Positions 15,875-24,622 of a stretch of DNA of 40,444 nt are shown piece by piece. Source of the DNA: Planctomycetota bacterium (GTDB lineage Bacteria; Planctomycetota; JAJSAM01; JAJVHW01); contig JAJRVY010000284.1 in NCBI GenBank assembly GCA_024277065.1, positions 1 to 40,444 of the forward strand. The letters are read 5' to 3'. The position numbers and the translations under genes were made by a program. The notes beneath the pieces are model-generated. The model had not been told where the DNA came from and did no database searches. It saw nothing but the letters and a program-made list of their open reading frames with translations. How positions within the stretch are numbered: position 1 is the first letter of the stretch; every line of letters begins with the position of its first letter.

Positions 15875-16732
15875 CTACTCGACGCGCTTCGAGACGAGGA
15901 AGTCCACGAGCTTCTTGCCGAGATCGGGGCGCGGACCGCCCTTCACCAGGGCGATCGTGTTGGGAATGAGCAGCGTGCCGACGCCGCCCTCGGCCTGGTC
16001 CGGATAGACCCGGGCGACGGGGCGTCCGTCCGCGAGCACCTTCTCGTAGTCGTCGGTGTCGGTGAAGCCGAAGGCCGCCTGCCCGCCGGCGACGGACCGC
16101 GCGAGGGGCGCGTTGCCCGACGGGAACAGCGTCTCGTTCTCGCGCAGCCCGCGGAACCACGCCCGCGCCTTGTCGGCACCGAGCACGGTGTAGAGCACCG
16201 TGGCGTGTGTGAGCGTCGTACCCGTCAGCGGACGTACGAACGCCGTGCGCCCGCGCCACTTCGCGTCGAGCAGGTCGTTCATCGACGTGGGGCGCTCGTC
16301 CTCGCCGACGAGTTCGGTGTTGACGATGAGGATGCGTGCGCGCGCGGCGATGCCCGTCCACATCCGGCCCGGATCGCGGAACGTCTCGGGGATGTCCGCT
16401 GCTTGCGGCGAGTCGTAGGACGCGAGCACGCCCTCGCGGGCGAGGCGGATCGTGTGCATGATCTCGTTGTGCCAGAACACGTCGCCGCGCGGGTTGCCGC
16501 GCTCCTCGCGCAGGCGTTGCACGAGCCCCACGGTCTTGTCCGCCTCCGTGTCGAAGTTGCGGTGGACGTAGATGCCCGTCTCGCGCTCGAACGCATCGAG
16601 GATCGGGATCGCGTGCCCCTCGTCGGCGGCGCAGTAGATCGTGACCCCCTCTTTCTGGGGCCACAGGAATGCCGCGGCGATCAGCGCGATGACGGCTGCC
16701 GCTGCAAGTGTCAGGAATGCCTTGGGCTTCAT
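15875..16732 (-). CDS. Iron(III)-type extracellular solute-binding protein (interrupted by TAG)
   Basis: 285 residues up to the TAG, 340 if read through. The N-terminus has a signal/anchor (FLTLAAAAVIALIAAAFLW). The mature part follows the FbpA/FutA/AfuA fold: VTIYCAADEGHAIPILDAFE, then GDVFWHNEIMHTIRLAREG, GIAARARILIVNTELV, and the hinge region FPSGNAPLARSVAGGQAAFGFTDTDD, quoted only in part. Such proteins bind Fe(III) or another anion/complex for an ABC importer, yet no permease or ATPase gene is nearby. Instead it is the last gene of a two-component cassette. The ATG overlaps the response-regulator stop (ATGA) and has a strong AGGAGG ribosome site inside that gene's end, so expression is coupled. 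A sensory receptor role is possible. Confidence 0.8.
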   Translation of the reverse strand: MKPKAFLTLAAAAVIALIAAAFLWPQKEGVTIYCAADEGHAIPILDAFERETGIYVHRNFDTEADKTVGLVQRLREERGNPRGDVFWHNEIMHTIRLAREGVLASYDSPQAADIPETFRDPGRMWTGIAARARILIVNTELVGEDERPTSMNDLLDAKWRGRTAFVRPLTGTTLTHATVLYTVLGADKARAWFRGLRENETLFPSGNAPLARSVAGGQAAFGFTDTDDYEKVLADGRPVARVYPDQAEGGVGTLLIPNTIALVKGGPRPDLGKKLVDFLVSKRVE

Positions 16733-17520
16733 CGTTCCTCCTCACGGTGTGCGGCACGCCGCCGGTAGTCGCCGGCGACGAGACCGAGATCGGTCACCTT
16801 GCGATGCATGTTGGGACGCGTGATACCCGCGATCTCCGCGGCGCGGCTGACGTTGCCGCCCGTCAGCCGCAGCAGTTCGTCGGCGTACACGAGCTCGGCC
16901 ATGCGCACGACGTCGCGCAGGGGGGCGTCGCCCGACGCCGCGCTGCCGGGAGACGGCAGCCCCCTCGCAGCGACCCTCTCTCGCAGCCACGGTACGAGTC
17001 CGCGCTCGGGCGTCTCGACCGCGGGCCGTGGCGCGGCGGCGGGGGGGGGAGAGGTGGGAGCGGGGGGCCGCGGCGCGGCGGCGCCGGCCGGCTCCGTGGT
17101 GTGCGCGCGGGCCATGTCCCGGACCGTCGGGGGCCGCGCGGCGCCGCCGTCCACGCCGAGCGCCTTGGCGACGGTGGTGCGGATCTCATCGACGCGGAAG
17201 GGCTTCGTCACGTAGTCCGTCGCGCCCTGCTTCATCGCCTGGAGCGCGTTCTCCACGGAGCCGTAGGCGGTCATCAGCACGACCGGCAGATGCGGCAGCG
17301 TGGCGCGCAGCGCGCGCATGAGCGCGACACCGTCCATTCCGGGCATGCGGATGTCGAGCAGCGCGATGTCCGGCGTGCGGGCATGGGCGGCTTCGATCGC
17401 GGCCGGGCCGTCCTCCGCCTCCAGCACGTCGTAGCCCTCCCGCCGCAGCGTCTTGCGCAGGAAGTAGCGCATGCTCTCCTCGTCGTCCACGACGAGGATC
17501 ACGCGTCGTCTCTCGGTCAC
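16729..17520 (-). CDS. NtrC-like response regulator without AAA+ domain (receiver + Fis-type HTH)
   Basis: 263 residues. Residues 8-120 are a receiver with the acidic pocket at D12/D13, phospho-acceptor D56 in LLDIRMPGMDG, T84 in MTAYG and K106 in KPF. A Pro/Ala-rich linker of roughly 85 residues replaces the sigma-54 AAA+ module. The C-terminus (about 210-250) is a Fis-family helix-turn-helix (ELLRLTGGNVSRAAEIAGIT). The arrangement is like ActR/RegA regulators but with a longer linker. It should be phosphorylated by the histidine kinase encoded just upstream, whose TGA overlaps this GTG. The linker is encoded by a nine-G run at 17041-17049, a possible slippage site. Confidence 0.88.
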   Translation of the reverse strand: MTERRRVILVVDDEESMRYFLRKTLRREGYDVLEAEDGPAAIEAAHARTPDIALLDIRMPGMDGVALMRALRATLPHLPVVLMTAYGSVENALQAMKQGATDYVTKPFRVDEIRTTVAKALGVDGGAARPPTVRDMARAHTTEPAGAAAPRPPAPTSPPPAAAPRPAVETPERGLVPWLRERVAARGLPSPGSAASGDAPLRDVVRMAELVYADELLRLTGGNVSRAAEIAGITRPNMHRKVTDLGLVAGDYRRRAAHREEER

Positions 17521-19121
17521 GTCTCACCTCCCGGGCCACCCTCGCGGTCCCGTGGGATCACGACGCGGAACGTCGCGCCGTGCCCCGGCTCGCTCTCGAT
17601 GTCGATGCGGCCGCCGTGTGCGCGCACGATGCCGTAGCTGACCGCCAGCCCGAGCCCCGTGCCCGCGGGGCCGCGGGTCGTGAAGAACGGCTCGAACAGC
17701 CGTTTGCGGTCCGCCGCGGAGATGCCGTGGCCGGTGTCGGCGACGACCAGCGTGACGTCGTCGCCGCCGCACTGCGCGGCGAGGGTCAGCACGCCCCCGC
17801 GTTCGCGCATCGCATGGAGTGCGTTCGTCGTGAGGTTGAGCAGCACCTGGTGCAGCCCCGAGGGCTCCGCCCGCAGGCAGACGCCGTCGTCCGCATCGAT
17901 GCGCACCTCGACTCCGAGTCGCGTCGCCTCGGGCGCGATGAGGCCCGCCACGTCGTGCATGAGCTCGCTCGCGTCCACGTCCTCGCGGTCCGCGCCGCCG
18001 GGGCGCGCGAAGCGCAGGAGGTTGGCCGTGATCGCCGCGCCGCGCCGTGCCGTGCGCTCGATCATGTGCAGCGTGTCGCGCAACTCCTCCGCGTCGCTCT
18101 CCCGCGCCGAGTCCTCGGCGCACCCGAGGATGCCGCCGAGAAGGTTGTTGAACTCGTGCGCCACGCCTCCGGCCAGCGTGCCGAGCGACGCCATCTTCTC
18201 CGCCTGCCGGAGTTCGCCCTCCTTGCCGCGCAACTCCTCCATCGCGCGCTCCAGCCGGCGGTTGGCGTCGCGGCTCTCGCGGAGCGCGGCGCGCAGCTCG
18301 GCGGTCTTCGTGCGGACACGGCCCTCGAGGTCGGCGTTGAGCGTCGCGAGCGCGCGGTGCGCTTCCTCGAGACTCTCCGTCATGACGTTGAAGGACGCCG
18401 CGAGACGCGCGACCTCGTCGTCGCCGCGCACCTCGAGGCGCGTGCCGAGCCGCCCCTCAGCGACGGCGCGCGTTGCATCGCCCAGACGGCGCACCGGCGC
18501 GAGGACCGTGCGATAGAGCAGGAACCCGTGCAGCAGGAACAGCGCCGTCACCAGTGCCAGGAGGAGCGCCGCGGCGCGCATCGAGATCGACCGGCCGAAG
18601 CTCTCGGCGCGGGCCTCGTTGCGCTCGGACACGCGGCTCTCGTCGGCGCGCAGCCGCGACTCGGTGCGCTGCCGGATCTCGTCGGCGAGTACGTCGAGGT
18701 TTCGTTCGGACTCGCTGCGCAGGCGCGCCAGGCGCTCGTCCACCAGTTCGCGAACGGCGTCCGCATCATCGGTGACGAGCTCCAGCGGCGTGTCGCGGAT
18801 CGTGGCCCCCGCGGCGTTCAGGGACGCCGTGCTCGCGCTGCGCGCCAGCGAGACGCTGACGCTCGCGTCGGCCCGCGCCGCCGCGCTCGCACGATGGGCC
18901 TGATCGCTGAGCAACTCGCCGGACTCGGTCTCGAAGGCCGTCGCGAGGTACGGGCCGAAGAGCAGCAGCAGCGCCATCGCCGCCAGGGCCAGTCCGACGG
19001 CGAGCGTCGCCGAGGTGCGGATCACGAGTGAGCGCGATGGGGGCGCGGCGTCCTCGTCGCGTGCGTCGCCGGCGCTCTGCGGTGTGGGCGCGGCGCGGAC
19101 GCCCGGCGTCGTCGGCGTCAT
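17517..19121 (-). CDS. Membrane histidine kinase with HAMP domain
   Basis: 534 residues. TM1 at about 37-60, a periplasmic helical domain of about 120 residues rich in Asp/Glu/Arg (probable four-helix bundle sensor), TM2 at about 180-205, a HAMP domain (APVRRLGDATRAVAEGRLG), a coiled coil, then the DHp helix with H-box GGVAHEFNN (His322). The catalytic domain shows N-box LLNLTTNALHAM, G1 VADTGHGIS, and G2 GTGLGLAVSYGIV. The start is ATG 19121, chosen for the GGAGG site 7 nt upstream and the ATGA overlap with the preceding binding-protein gene. With a binding protein before and after it, periplasmic ligand sensing through a partner protein is the likely input. Confidence 0.9.
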   Translation of the reverse strand: MTPTTPGVRAAPTPQSAGDARDEDAAPPSRSLVIRTSATLAVGLALAAMALLLLFGPYLATAFETESGELLSDQAHRASAAARADASVSVSLARSASTASLNAAGATIRDTPLELVTDDADAVRELVDERLARLRSESERNLDVLADEIRQRTESRLRADESRVSERNEARAESFGRSISMRAAALLLALVTALFLLHGFLLYRTVLAPVRRLGDATRAVAEGRLGTRLEVRGDDEVARLAASFNVMTESLEEAHRALATLNADLEGRVRTKTAELRAALRESRDANRRLERAMEELRGKEGELRQAEKMASLGTLAGGVAHEFNNLLGGILGCAEDSARESDAEELRDTLHMIERTARRGAAITANLLRFARPGGADREDVDASELMHDVAGLIAPEATRLGVEVRIDADDGVCLRAEPSGLHQVLLNLTTNALHAMRERGGVLTLAAQCGGDDVTLVVADTGHGISAADRKRLFEPFFTTRGPAGTGLGLAVSYGIVRAHGGRIDIESEPGHGATFRVVIPRDREGGPGGET

Positions 19122-20083
19122 CGGCGCCTCCCGAGGGCCGGAGCCAGGTGGTCCGCGGCGGCGAGAACCGGCAGCGGCAGCTCGTGGCGCAGGCGCCGCG
19201 CCGCGTCCAGGTTGATCTCGAGCCGGCGGCGATGGATGCGCCGCACGCCGATCCGCTGCGGCGAGCGGCCCGCGAGAACGCGTTGCGCGAGCGCCGCCGC
19301 GTGCAGGCCCTGCTCCGCGGGATCGGTGCGGATGGCCACCGAGCAGCCGGCGTCGAGATGGCCGCGGCGCGAGCCGATGAGCGCCACGTGCCTGCCGGCG
19401 AGTGCGCGCGCGATCGCCGCGGCGGCGTCGTCGCTGACGCCCGGCGCGAGCCAGACGGCGTCGCAGTCGGCGCCCGCGACGTCCGCTGCGCGCGCGATCG
19501 CGATCACGTCGATGCCCTCCGCGGACGCGATGCGTGCCACCTCGCCGAGCACGAACGCATCGCGGTCGCCGCCGAGCGTGCCGAGGCGCTCGGCGGCCGG
19601 CGCCACGCGGCGCATCCACTCGACGATCTCCGCGGGCGGTACGCCGCCGGCGACGCCGCAGACGTTACCGCGGCCGGGCAGCCCGTGCGCCTCCGGGTAA
19701 CCCACCCCGGCGAATACGACGGAGCGGCTGCGTAAGGCGTCCCGGGCGAGCATTGCGGCATCCGCGCCGATGGCGAACACGACGTCCGTGCCCTCGAAGG
19801 CGAACTCCTCGACCGTCGCCCGGGCGATGTCCGAGTCGCCCGCGGCCGTCTTCTCGAGCATGTCGGGCTCGAGCCCGGCGAGACGGAGCCCCGCGTGGAT
19901 GCCGGCGAGCACGGCGTCCACGTGGGCGTCGCGGCCGGTGGTGAAGATGCCGAGCTGCTCACGCGACGGCGGGGCCGTGGCCGCCGGCGCGCGCGGCGCG
20001 TGCCAGAGCGGCACGAGCAGCAACGCCAGGCCTACGGGCAAGGCGTGGCGCAGCGGGCTGCGGCTGAGGAGGCGGCGGCTCAT
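19118..20083 (-). CDS. ABC-type substrate-binding protein of the COG2984 (ABC_sub_bind) kind
   Basis: 321 residues with an N-terminal signal peptide (LPVGLALLLVPLWHAPRAPA). The mature part has two Rossmann-like lobes of the periplasmic-binding type I kind: GTDVVFAIGADAAMLARDAL and SVVFAGVGYPEAHGLPG in the first, ERLGTLGGDRDAF and CDAVWLAPGVSD in the second. These resemble the ABC_sub_bind family, which is often linked to histidine kinases. The ligand is unknown. It heads a four-gene cassette whose members overlap by 4 bp each, and is divergent from the zinc-ribbon gene at 20361. No transporter membrane components accompany it. Confidence 0.75.
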   Translation of the reverse strand: MSRRLLSRSPLRHALPVGLALLLVPLWHAPRAPAATAPPSREQLGIFTTGRDAHVDAVLAGIHAGLRLAGLEPDMLEKTAAGDSDIARATVEEFAFEGTDVVFAIGADAAMLARDALRSRSVVFAGVGYPEAHGLPGRGNVCGVAGGVPPAEIVEWMRRVAPAAERLGTLGGDRDAFVLGEVARIASAEGIDVIAIARAADVAGADCDAVWLAPGVSDDAAAAIARALAGRHVALIGSRRGHLDAGCSVAIRTDPAEQGLHAAALAQRVLAGRSPQRIGVRRIHRRRLEINLDAARRLRHELPLPVLAAADHLAPALGRRR

Positions 20084-20360
20084 CTGGATCTCGCTGCCGT
20101 CGGCGCAAGCGGCGCACCGCCGGTAGTCGTGTCGCTGGCGATACACCCTACTCGTTGCGAACCTGCGCTGCACGGACCGCGTCCCATTGGTGGGGCGGCC
20201 CGCCGGCGATGGCGCGCGGTGGACCGACTCGTGTCTGCGCCCCGCGCCGTCCTCGCTCGCCCTCGGTCCTACGAACTTATTCCTGCGCGGGCCCTTACAA
20301 TCCCAGGCCACCTCCACGGGAACCGCCCGGTTTCCCTCCGCCACCTCCGAGGAAGGTTCG
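20084..20360. promoter_or_regulatory. Divergent intergenic region with a predicted promoter toward 20361
   Basis: 277 bp without a supported gene. On the plus strand GAACTT (20273-20278) and TACAAT (20296-20301) are 17 bp apart. The -10 is near consensus; the -35 looks more like an extracytoplasmic-function sigma site than a housekeeping one, so the sigma factor is open. The transcript would have a leader of about 55 nt with a GAGGAAGG ribosome site. I see no comparably clear minus-strand promoter. Confidence 0.35.
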
Positions 20361-22832
20361 ATGAGGCTGATCACCTGTCCCCAATGCCAGTCCCAGTTCG
20401 ATGTCGCGACCATGTCGCCCGGCACGAGCTTCGTCTGCGGCAAGTGCCGCCACGTCCTGGAGGTCCCCGAGGCTGGACCGGTCGTGCAGCCGATTGCTCC
20501 GGCGGGGGACGCTCCTCCGCGGGGCGCGATGAAGCCGCCGCCCACGGTGTCCATGTCGCCCGATCAGGTGCGCCGCGCTCTTCGGGAGTCGGCGGACGTC
20601 GGCGCGACCCGGCACAAGGCCGCGCCGGCCGGGCGCCAACTCCCCAAGGCCATGCAGAAGCGCGCGCAGCAGGCCGCGTCGCAATCGGCCCAGCGCGCGG
20701 GCGCCACCGGGCACACCGGGCAGGTCCCCGTGACGCCGTCGAAGCCGGGCAAGACGGGCGCGAGTGCGGGCAAGCGGCCGGCGCAGGCCCGTGGGCGCGG
20801 CGCGAGCAGGTCCGCGAGCCGCAGCGGCGGCGGTCGGCCCGCGGCGCAGGCGTCGAACGCCTCCGCGCGGGGCGCGCGTGGTGGCGGCGGTGGCGGCGGT
20901 GGCAAGAAGAAGGCGAACACCGGACTGCTCGCCGGCATCGGTCTCGCGGTGGTCATCATCGGTCTCGTCGCGTTCCTCGCGACACGGGGCGGCGGTGACG
21001 GTGAGACGGGCCCGGCCGGCGGCGGGAAGGACACGGCTTCCGCCGGCGCGGATGCCGGGGGTTCCGGGGGTTCCGGGGCGTCCGGCGCCAACTCCGGGGG
21101 AACCGCCGCGGGTGACGGCGCCGCCGGGAGTTCTGCTGGGAACGCAACTGGGAACGCAACTGGGAACGCCACTGGGACGGGATCGAATGGGGGCGCCGCC
21201 GCGAGCGCCGGCGGCGGCGCGGCGGCCGTCGATCCGAGCGACGAGGTCGGCGTGTTCCTCGCACTCGCCCGGCAGGATCAGCGCGTCGACTTCGCGCGCA
21301 GGATCGCCGGCGCCGGCAGCAGCCCCGACGCGCTGCTCACTCTCTTCGAGTTCTTCTCCGACGAGCGCATGGCGGGCAACGCGGTCGCGAAGGAAGCACG
21401 GAAGATGATCGCGGAGACGGCGTTGCGCGCCGACAGCAGGCTCGAGTGGGCGAACGAGGCGTTCGGGAAGAAGAACCTCCGCGACCACCTGCGCGCGTGC
21501 CGCGACGAGTGCCCCAAGGCGTTCGGCTTCGCCGGGGACGACGAGACCAAGGTCCTCGACCGGCTGGCGGAACTCGAGGACGGCTCGCCCTGGGTGGCGG
21601 CGGCCGAGTTCAAGGAGTTCGACTCCGCCGTCAAGCGCATCCGCGTCCGCGAGGAAGAGCTCAAGAACAACCCGCGTCTCGTGCAGGTCGAGAAGCAGAA
21701 GGACTGGGTGCGCAAGAACGACCTGTTCAAGGACTTCGAGATCATCGCGCGCTTCGAGGAGCCGTACGTCATCTTCCAGCAGTACCCCAAGTTCGGCGAG
21801 GGCATGGAGCACTACAACGTCGGGCGCATCCAGAAGGCTCGGGATCTCGCCGCGCGCGACGCCATCGTGTTCACGGAGCTGAACCGCCAGTTCCGCAAGC
21901 TCTTCGGCGAGCGCTTCGAGCTGCCGAGCCTCCAAGAGAAGGGGCGCCTGTTGCGCGTCCTCATCATGTGGGACCGCAAGTCGTTCGACGAGTGGCACGC
22001 CAAGCAGGACACCGGCATGTCGGGTCTGATCCGCGCCTACTACAGTCCCAAGGAACGGCACATCGTGCACTACGTCGGGACCGAGGCGCTGACCGAACAG
22101 GACTACTTCAAGTGCGCGGACGGGCGCGTGCAGAAGACCAGCGACCAAGTGACGTTCCACGAGGGCACGCACCAGCTCATGCACGAGTACTCCGCGATCT
22201 ACGCCGGCAGCCCGCTGCCCGAGGATCCCGACGTCGAGGTCCCCGTTCGCATGCGCAAGTCGATGTGGTTCGACGAGGGGCTGTCCGAGTTCATGGGCGC
22301 GGTCGAGATCAACACCGACGACATGGGCGAGCTCGGTGGCCCGTTCTTCCACAACCGCGTCCTGCTGTATCGCGTGAAGTTCGCCCGCGACGTGCGGACG
22401 AACAAGGCCGGCAAGTGGCCGCTCGCCAAGATGCTGCTGCCGAACAACAACGGCGATCTCCTGCAGATGGGCGAGGAGATCTCGCCGGGGCGTGGCGGTC
22501 TCGCCGCCAACGAGTTCTACGCCCAGGCGTGGGCGTTCGTGCACTTCAGTTGGTTCTATGACAACGGCAAGTACCGCGAGAACTTCCTGAACTACATGGA
22601 GCGCGTCCTCAAGGGCGACCACGGCCCGGAGGCATTGGCCAAGGCGTACGGCCTGCCGAGCGCCGACGACTTCGGCGACGTCGGCAAGGAGTACGACTGG
22701 TACTGGAACCTTCTGCTGCGCCGCCGCGTCGGCAGGAAGAAGGGCGGCGTCGGCTGGTACACGCCGAACACGGATGCGCCGACGGGCAAGTGGGAGCCCG
22801 ATGCGGACGACGGCGGCGACTACGACGAGTAG
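20361..22832 (+). CDS. Zinc-ribbon membrane protein with C-terminal gluzincin-like (DUF1570-type) domain
   Basis: 823 residues. Residues 6-33 form a zinc ribbon (CPQC ... CGKC). A long low-complexity stretch rich in Ala, Gly, Ser, Lys and Arg leads to one TM segment (about 191-210), followed by a Gly/Ser/Ala/Asn-rich linker, then a large exported domain. That domain carries HEGTH at H600/E601/H604 and, 35 residues later, WFDEGLSEF with E639, the expected third ligand of a gluzincin metallopeptidase. The layout is cytoplasmic zinc ribbon, single membrane pass, outside protease-like domain. ATG 20361 has a GAGGAAGG Shine-Dalgarno sequence. The substrate is unknown and activity is inferred from the metal motif. 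Confidence 0.78.
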   Translation: MRLITCPQCQSQFDVATMSPGTSFVCGKCRHVLEVPEAGPVVQPIAPAGDAPPRGAMKPPPTVSMSPDQVRRALRESADVGATRHKAAPAGRQLPKAMQKRAQQAASQSAQRAGATGHTGQVPVTPSKPGKTGASAGKRPAQARGRGASRSASRSGGGRPAAQASNASARGARGGGGGGGGKKKANTGLLAGIGLAVVIIGLVAFLATRGGGDGETGPAGGGKDTASAGADAGGSGGSGASGANSGGTAAGDGAAGSSAGNATGNATGNATGTGSNGGAAASAGGGAAAVDPSDEVGVFLALARQDQRVDFARRIAGAGSSPDALLTLFEFFSDERMAGNAVAKEARKMIAETALRADSRLEWANEAFGKKNLRDHLRACRDECPKAFGFAGDDETKVLDRLAELEDGSPWVAAAEFKEFDSAVKRIRVREEELKNNPRLVQVEKQKDWVRKNDLFKDFEIIARFEEPYVIFQQYPKFGEGMEHYNVGRIQKARDLAARDAIVFTELNRQFRKLFGERFELPSLQEKGRLLRVLIMWDRKSFDEWHAKQDTGMSGLIRAYYSPKERHIVHYVGTEALTEQDYFKCADGRVQKTSDQVTFHEGTHQLMHEYSAIYAGSPLPEDPDVEVPVRMRKSMWFDEGLSEFMGAVEINTDDMGELGGPFFHNRVLLYRVKFARDVRTNKAGKWPLAKMLLPNNNGDLLQMGEEISPGRGGLAANEFYAQAWAFVHFSWFYDNGKYRENFLNYMERVLKGDHGPEALAKAYGLPSADDFGDVGKEYDWYWNLLLRRRVGRKKGGVGWYTPNTDAPTGKWEPDADDGGDYDE
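21138..21173 (+). repeat. Three tandem 12-bp units in the low-complexity linker
   Basis: The unit GGGAACGCAACT occurs twice exactly and a third time with one change, encoding repeated Gly-Asn-Ala-Thr. It lies in the extracytoplasmic linker of the zincin protein and could vary in copy number by slippage without breaking the frame. Confidence 0.7.
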
Positions 22833-22892
22833 CGCCGGCGCCGCGCGGCGTCGCTGACGGCGTCGCCGGCGGCACCGCACCGTGCAGCGACG

Positions 22893-24524
22893 ATGAAGCT
22901 CGATCTGGCACCCGGCGCCCCGGCGACCGGGTTCCTGATCGCCTTCTGCTTCGCGCTGCTCGCGCAGGCCGGAACGCTCCTCGCGAACGCGCCGATCTGG
23001 GACGACGCCGTCTTCCTGCTTCAGGACGAGCGCGTGCGTTCGCTGTCGTCGGTGTTCACCGCGTTCGGCGACTCGTACTTCGGTCCGCTGCGGCTGAACG
23101 AGATGTATCGCCCAATCGTGAACGCCTCGTTCGCCATCGACTGGTTCGCGTCCGGGAGTGCCCCGGGCGACGTGAACCTCGTGTGGTTCCATCTCGTGAA
23201 CGTCGTTCTGCACGCGCTCAATGCGGGGCTCGCGTACCTGTTCCTGGCGAACCTCACCGGCCGCAGGCTCGGTGCGCCGCTGCTCGCCGCCTGCCTCTTC
23301 GCCGTCCATCCACTGGCCGTCGAGCCGACGGCGTGGCTCGTGGGGCGCTGCGCCCTCCTCGCCGCGCTGTTCGGGTTGCTCTCGGGCATCCTCCTGATGC
23401 GCAGTCCGGGAAGTCGCCGGCTCCTCGCGCCGGCGGTGCTCTGCTACGGGCTCGCTCTCTTCGCCAAGGCATCCGCGGCGCTGCTCCCCGTCGTCGTCGC
23501 GCTCGGCATCGTCGCCTATCGCGGTCTGCCGCCGGTGCGCCTCCTCAGTCGGCGGCACTTCCCGCGGTTCGCCGTGTTCGCGCTGCCTGCGGCCGTCTGG
23601 ATCGCAGCGCGCGCCCTCGTGCTCGGCGCGCCCTTCCCGCGCGCGGGCGGGCTGCAGTGGCACGACGTGCCGCCGCTCGCGCGGCTCGAGGGCGTCGGGC
23701 GGGCGTTCGTGCTGCTCACGTCCCAGATCTTCATGCCGGCGCGTCTCTGCGGGGACTACGCGGCCGACCCGGCGTGGCACCCTTCCGGTGCGGCGCTCGG
23801 CCCGGCGCTCGTGCTCGTTCCCGTGGCCGTGGCCGTCGCCGGCGTCGTGCTGTTGCGCCCGCGCCCGCGGATCGGCTTCCCGTTGCTGGCGTTCGTCGTC
23901 ATGCTCGTGCCCGTCCTGCAGGTGATCCCGATCGGGGCCATCGTCGCGGATCGCTTCCTCTACCTGCCGATGCTGTTTGCGTTCCTGCTCATCGCCGAGG
24001 GCCTGGAACGCGCGTTCACGCGCATCCCGCGCGCGTCCGTGCTCGTCGCGGTGGTCGCCGTCTACGTGCTCTTCGGCGTCCAGTCCCACGTGCGCGCCGC
24101 GGCGTGGAGCGACCCCGTCACGTTCAATCGCGACGTGCTGCGCAGCTACCCGGGTGCCCGCGGCGCGACGCAACGACTGGCGCTCGCGCTCTCCGACGGT
24201 GACACCGACGCCGATCGTGACGAGGCCCTGCGCCTGCTTCGCGATCTCGCCGCCCGCACGGCGCGTCCCGACGAGGAATGGAACTTCATCGGCGCGCTGC
24301 TCATCGAGCGCGGTCGGCTGGGCGCCGCCGAGAGAGCGTTGCGCCGCGCCGTCGAACTCGCGGGCGGCAAGCACCTGCTCGGCGCGCAGGCCCGCTACAA
24401 CCTCGCCGTCGTGCTCAAGAACACCGACCGCGCGGCAGAGGCCTGCGCGCTCCTCGAAGAGGCGCTGCGCCGCATGCCGCACCTGACCCCCGCGCGCGTG
24501 CTGCTCGAGCGCCTGCCGCGATGA
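22893..24524 (+). CDS. TMTC-like membrane glycosyltransferase with C-terminal TPR region
   Basis: 543 residues with about ten to eleven membrane helices, then a soluble helical end. The early acidic pair in APIWDDAVF (D37/D38) suits the GT-C-fold catalytic loop. VWFHLVNVVLHALNAGLAYL, FAVHPLAVEPTAWLVGR and ADRFLYLPMLFAFL are the recurring motifs of TMTC/DUF1736-type proteins, which are polyprenyl-phosphate-sugar-dependent O-glycosyltransferases. Residues about 445-540 form TPR-like helices (ERGRLGAAERALRRAVELAG). No Shine-Dalgarno sequence or -10 is obvious before the ATG; it may be cotranscribed with the zincin gene 60 bp upstream, whose long Ser/Thr/Asn-rich linker could be a glycosylation target (inference only). 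Confidence 0.75.
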   Translation: MKLDLAPGAPATGFLIAFCFALLAQAGTLLANAPIWDDAVFLLQDERVRSLSSVFTAFGDSYFGPLRLNEMYRPIVNASFAIDWFASGSAPGDVNLVWFHLVNVVLHALNAGLAYLFLANLTGRRLGAPLLAACLFAVHPLAVEPTAWLVGRCALLAALFGLLSGILLMRSPGSRRLLAPAVLCYGLALFAKASAALLPVVVALGIVAYRGLPPVRLLSRRHFPRFAVFALPAAVWIAARALVLGAPFPRAGGLQWHDVPPLARLEGVGRAFVLLTSQIFMPARLCGDYAADPAWHPSGAALGPALVLVPVAVAVAGVVLLRPRPRIGFPLLAFVVMLVPVLQVIPIGAIVADRFLYLPMLFAFLLIAEGLERAFTRIPRASVLVAVVAVYVLFGVQSHVRAAAWSDPVTFNRDVLRSYPGARGATQRLALALSDGDTDADRDEALRLLRDLAARTARPDEEWNFIGALLIERGRLGAAERALRRAVELAGGKHLLGAQARYNLAVVLKNTDRAAEACALLEEALRRMPHLTPARVLLERLPR

Positions 24525-24622
24525 GCCGCGCGCCGCGCGCATCGCTCGAACTGTCTCGTGGTGCCGCGCGGCGCGGGCCCTTATGCTGACGTCGTGCGCC
24601 GGAGGAGCGCCGGGAGGACGGG

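Noticed and set aside
20295-24542. A 1415-codon open frame on the minus strand opposite the zincin and glycosyltransferase genes
   Set aside because: In DNA this GC-rich stop codons are rare in the antisense frame. The translation is Arg/Glu/His/Gly-rich without motifs, while the plus strand carries clear domains.
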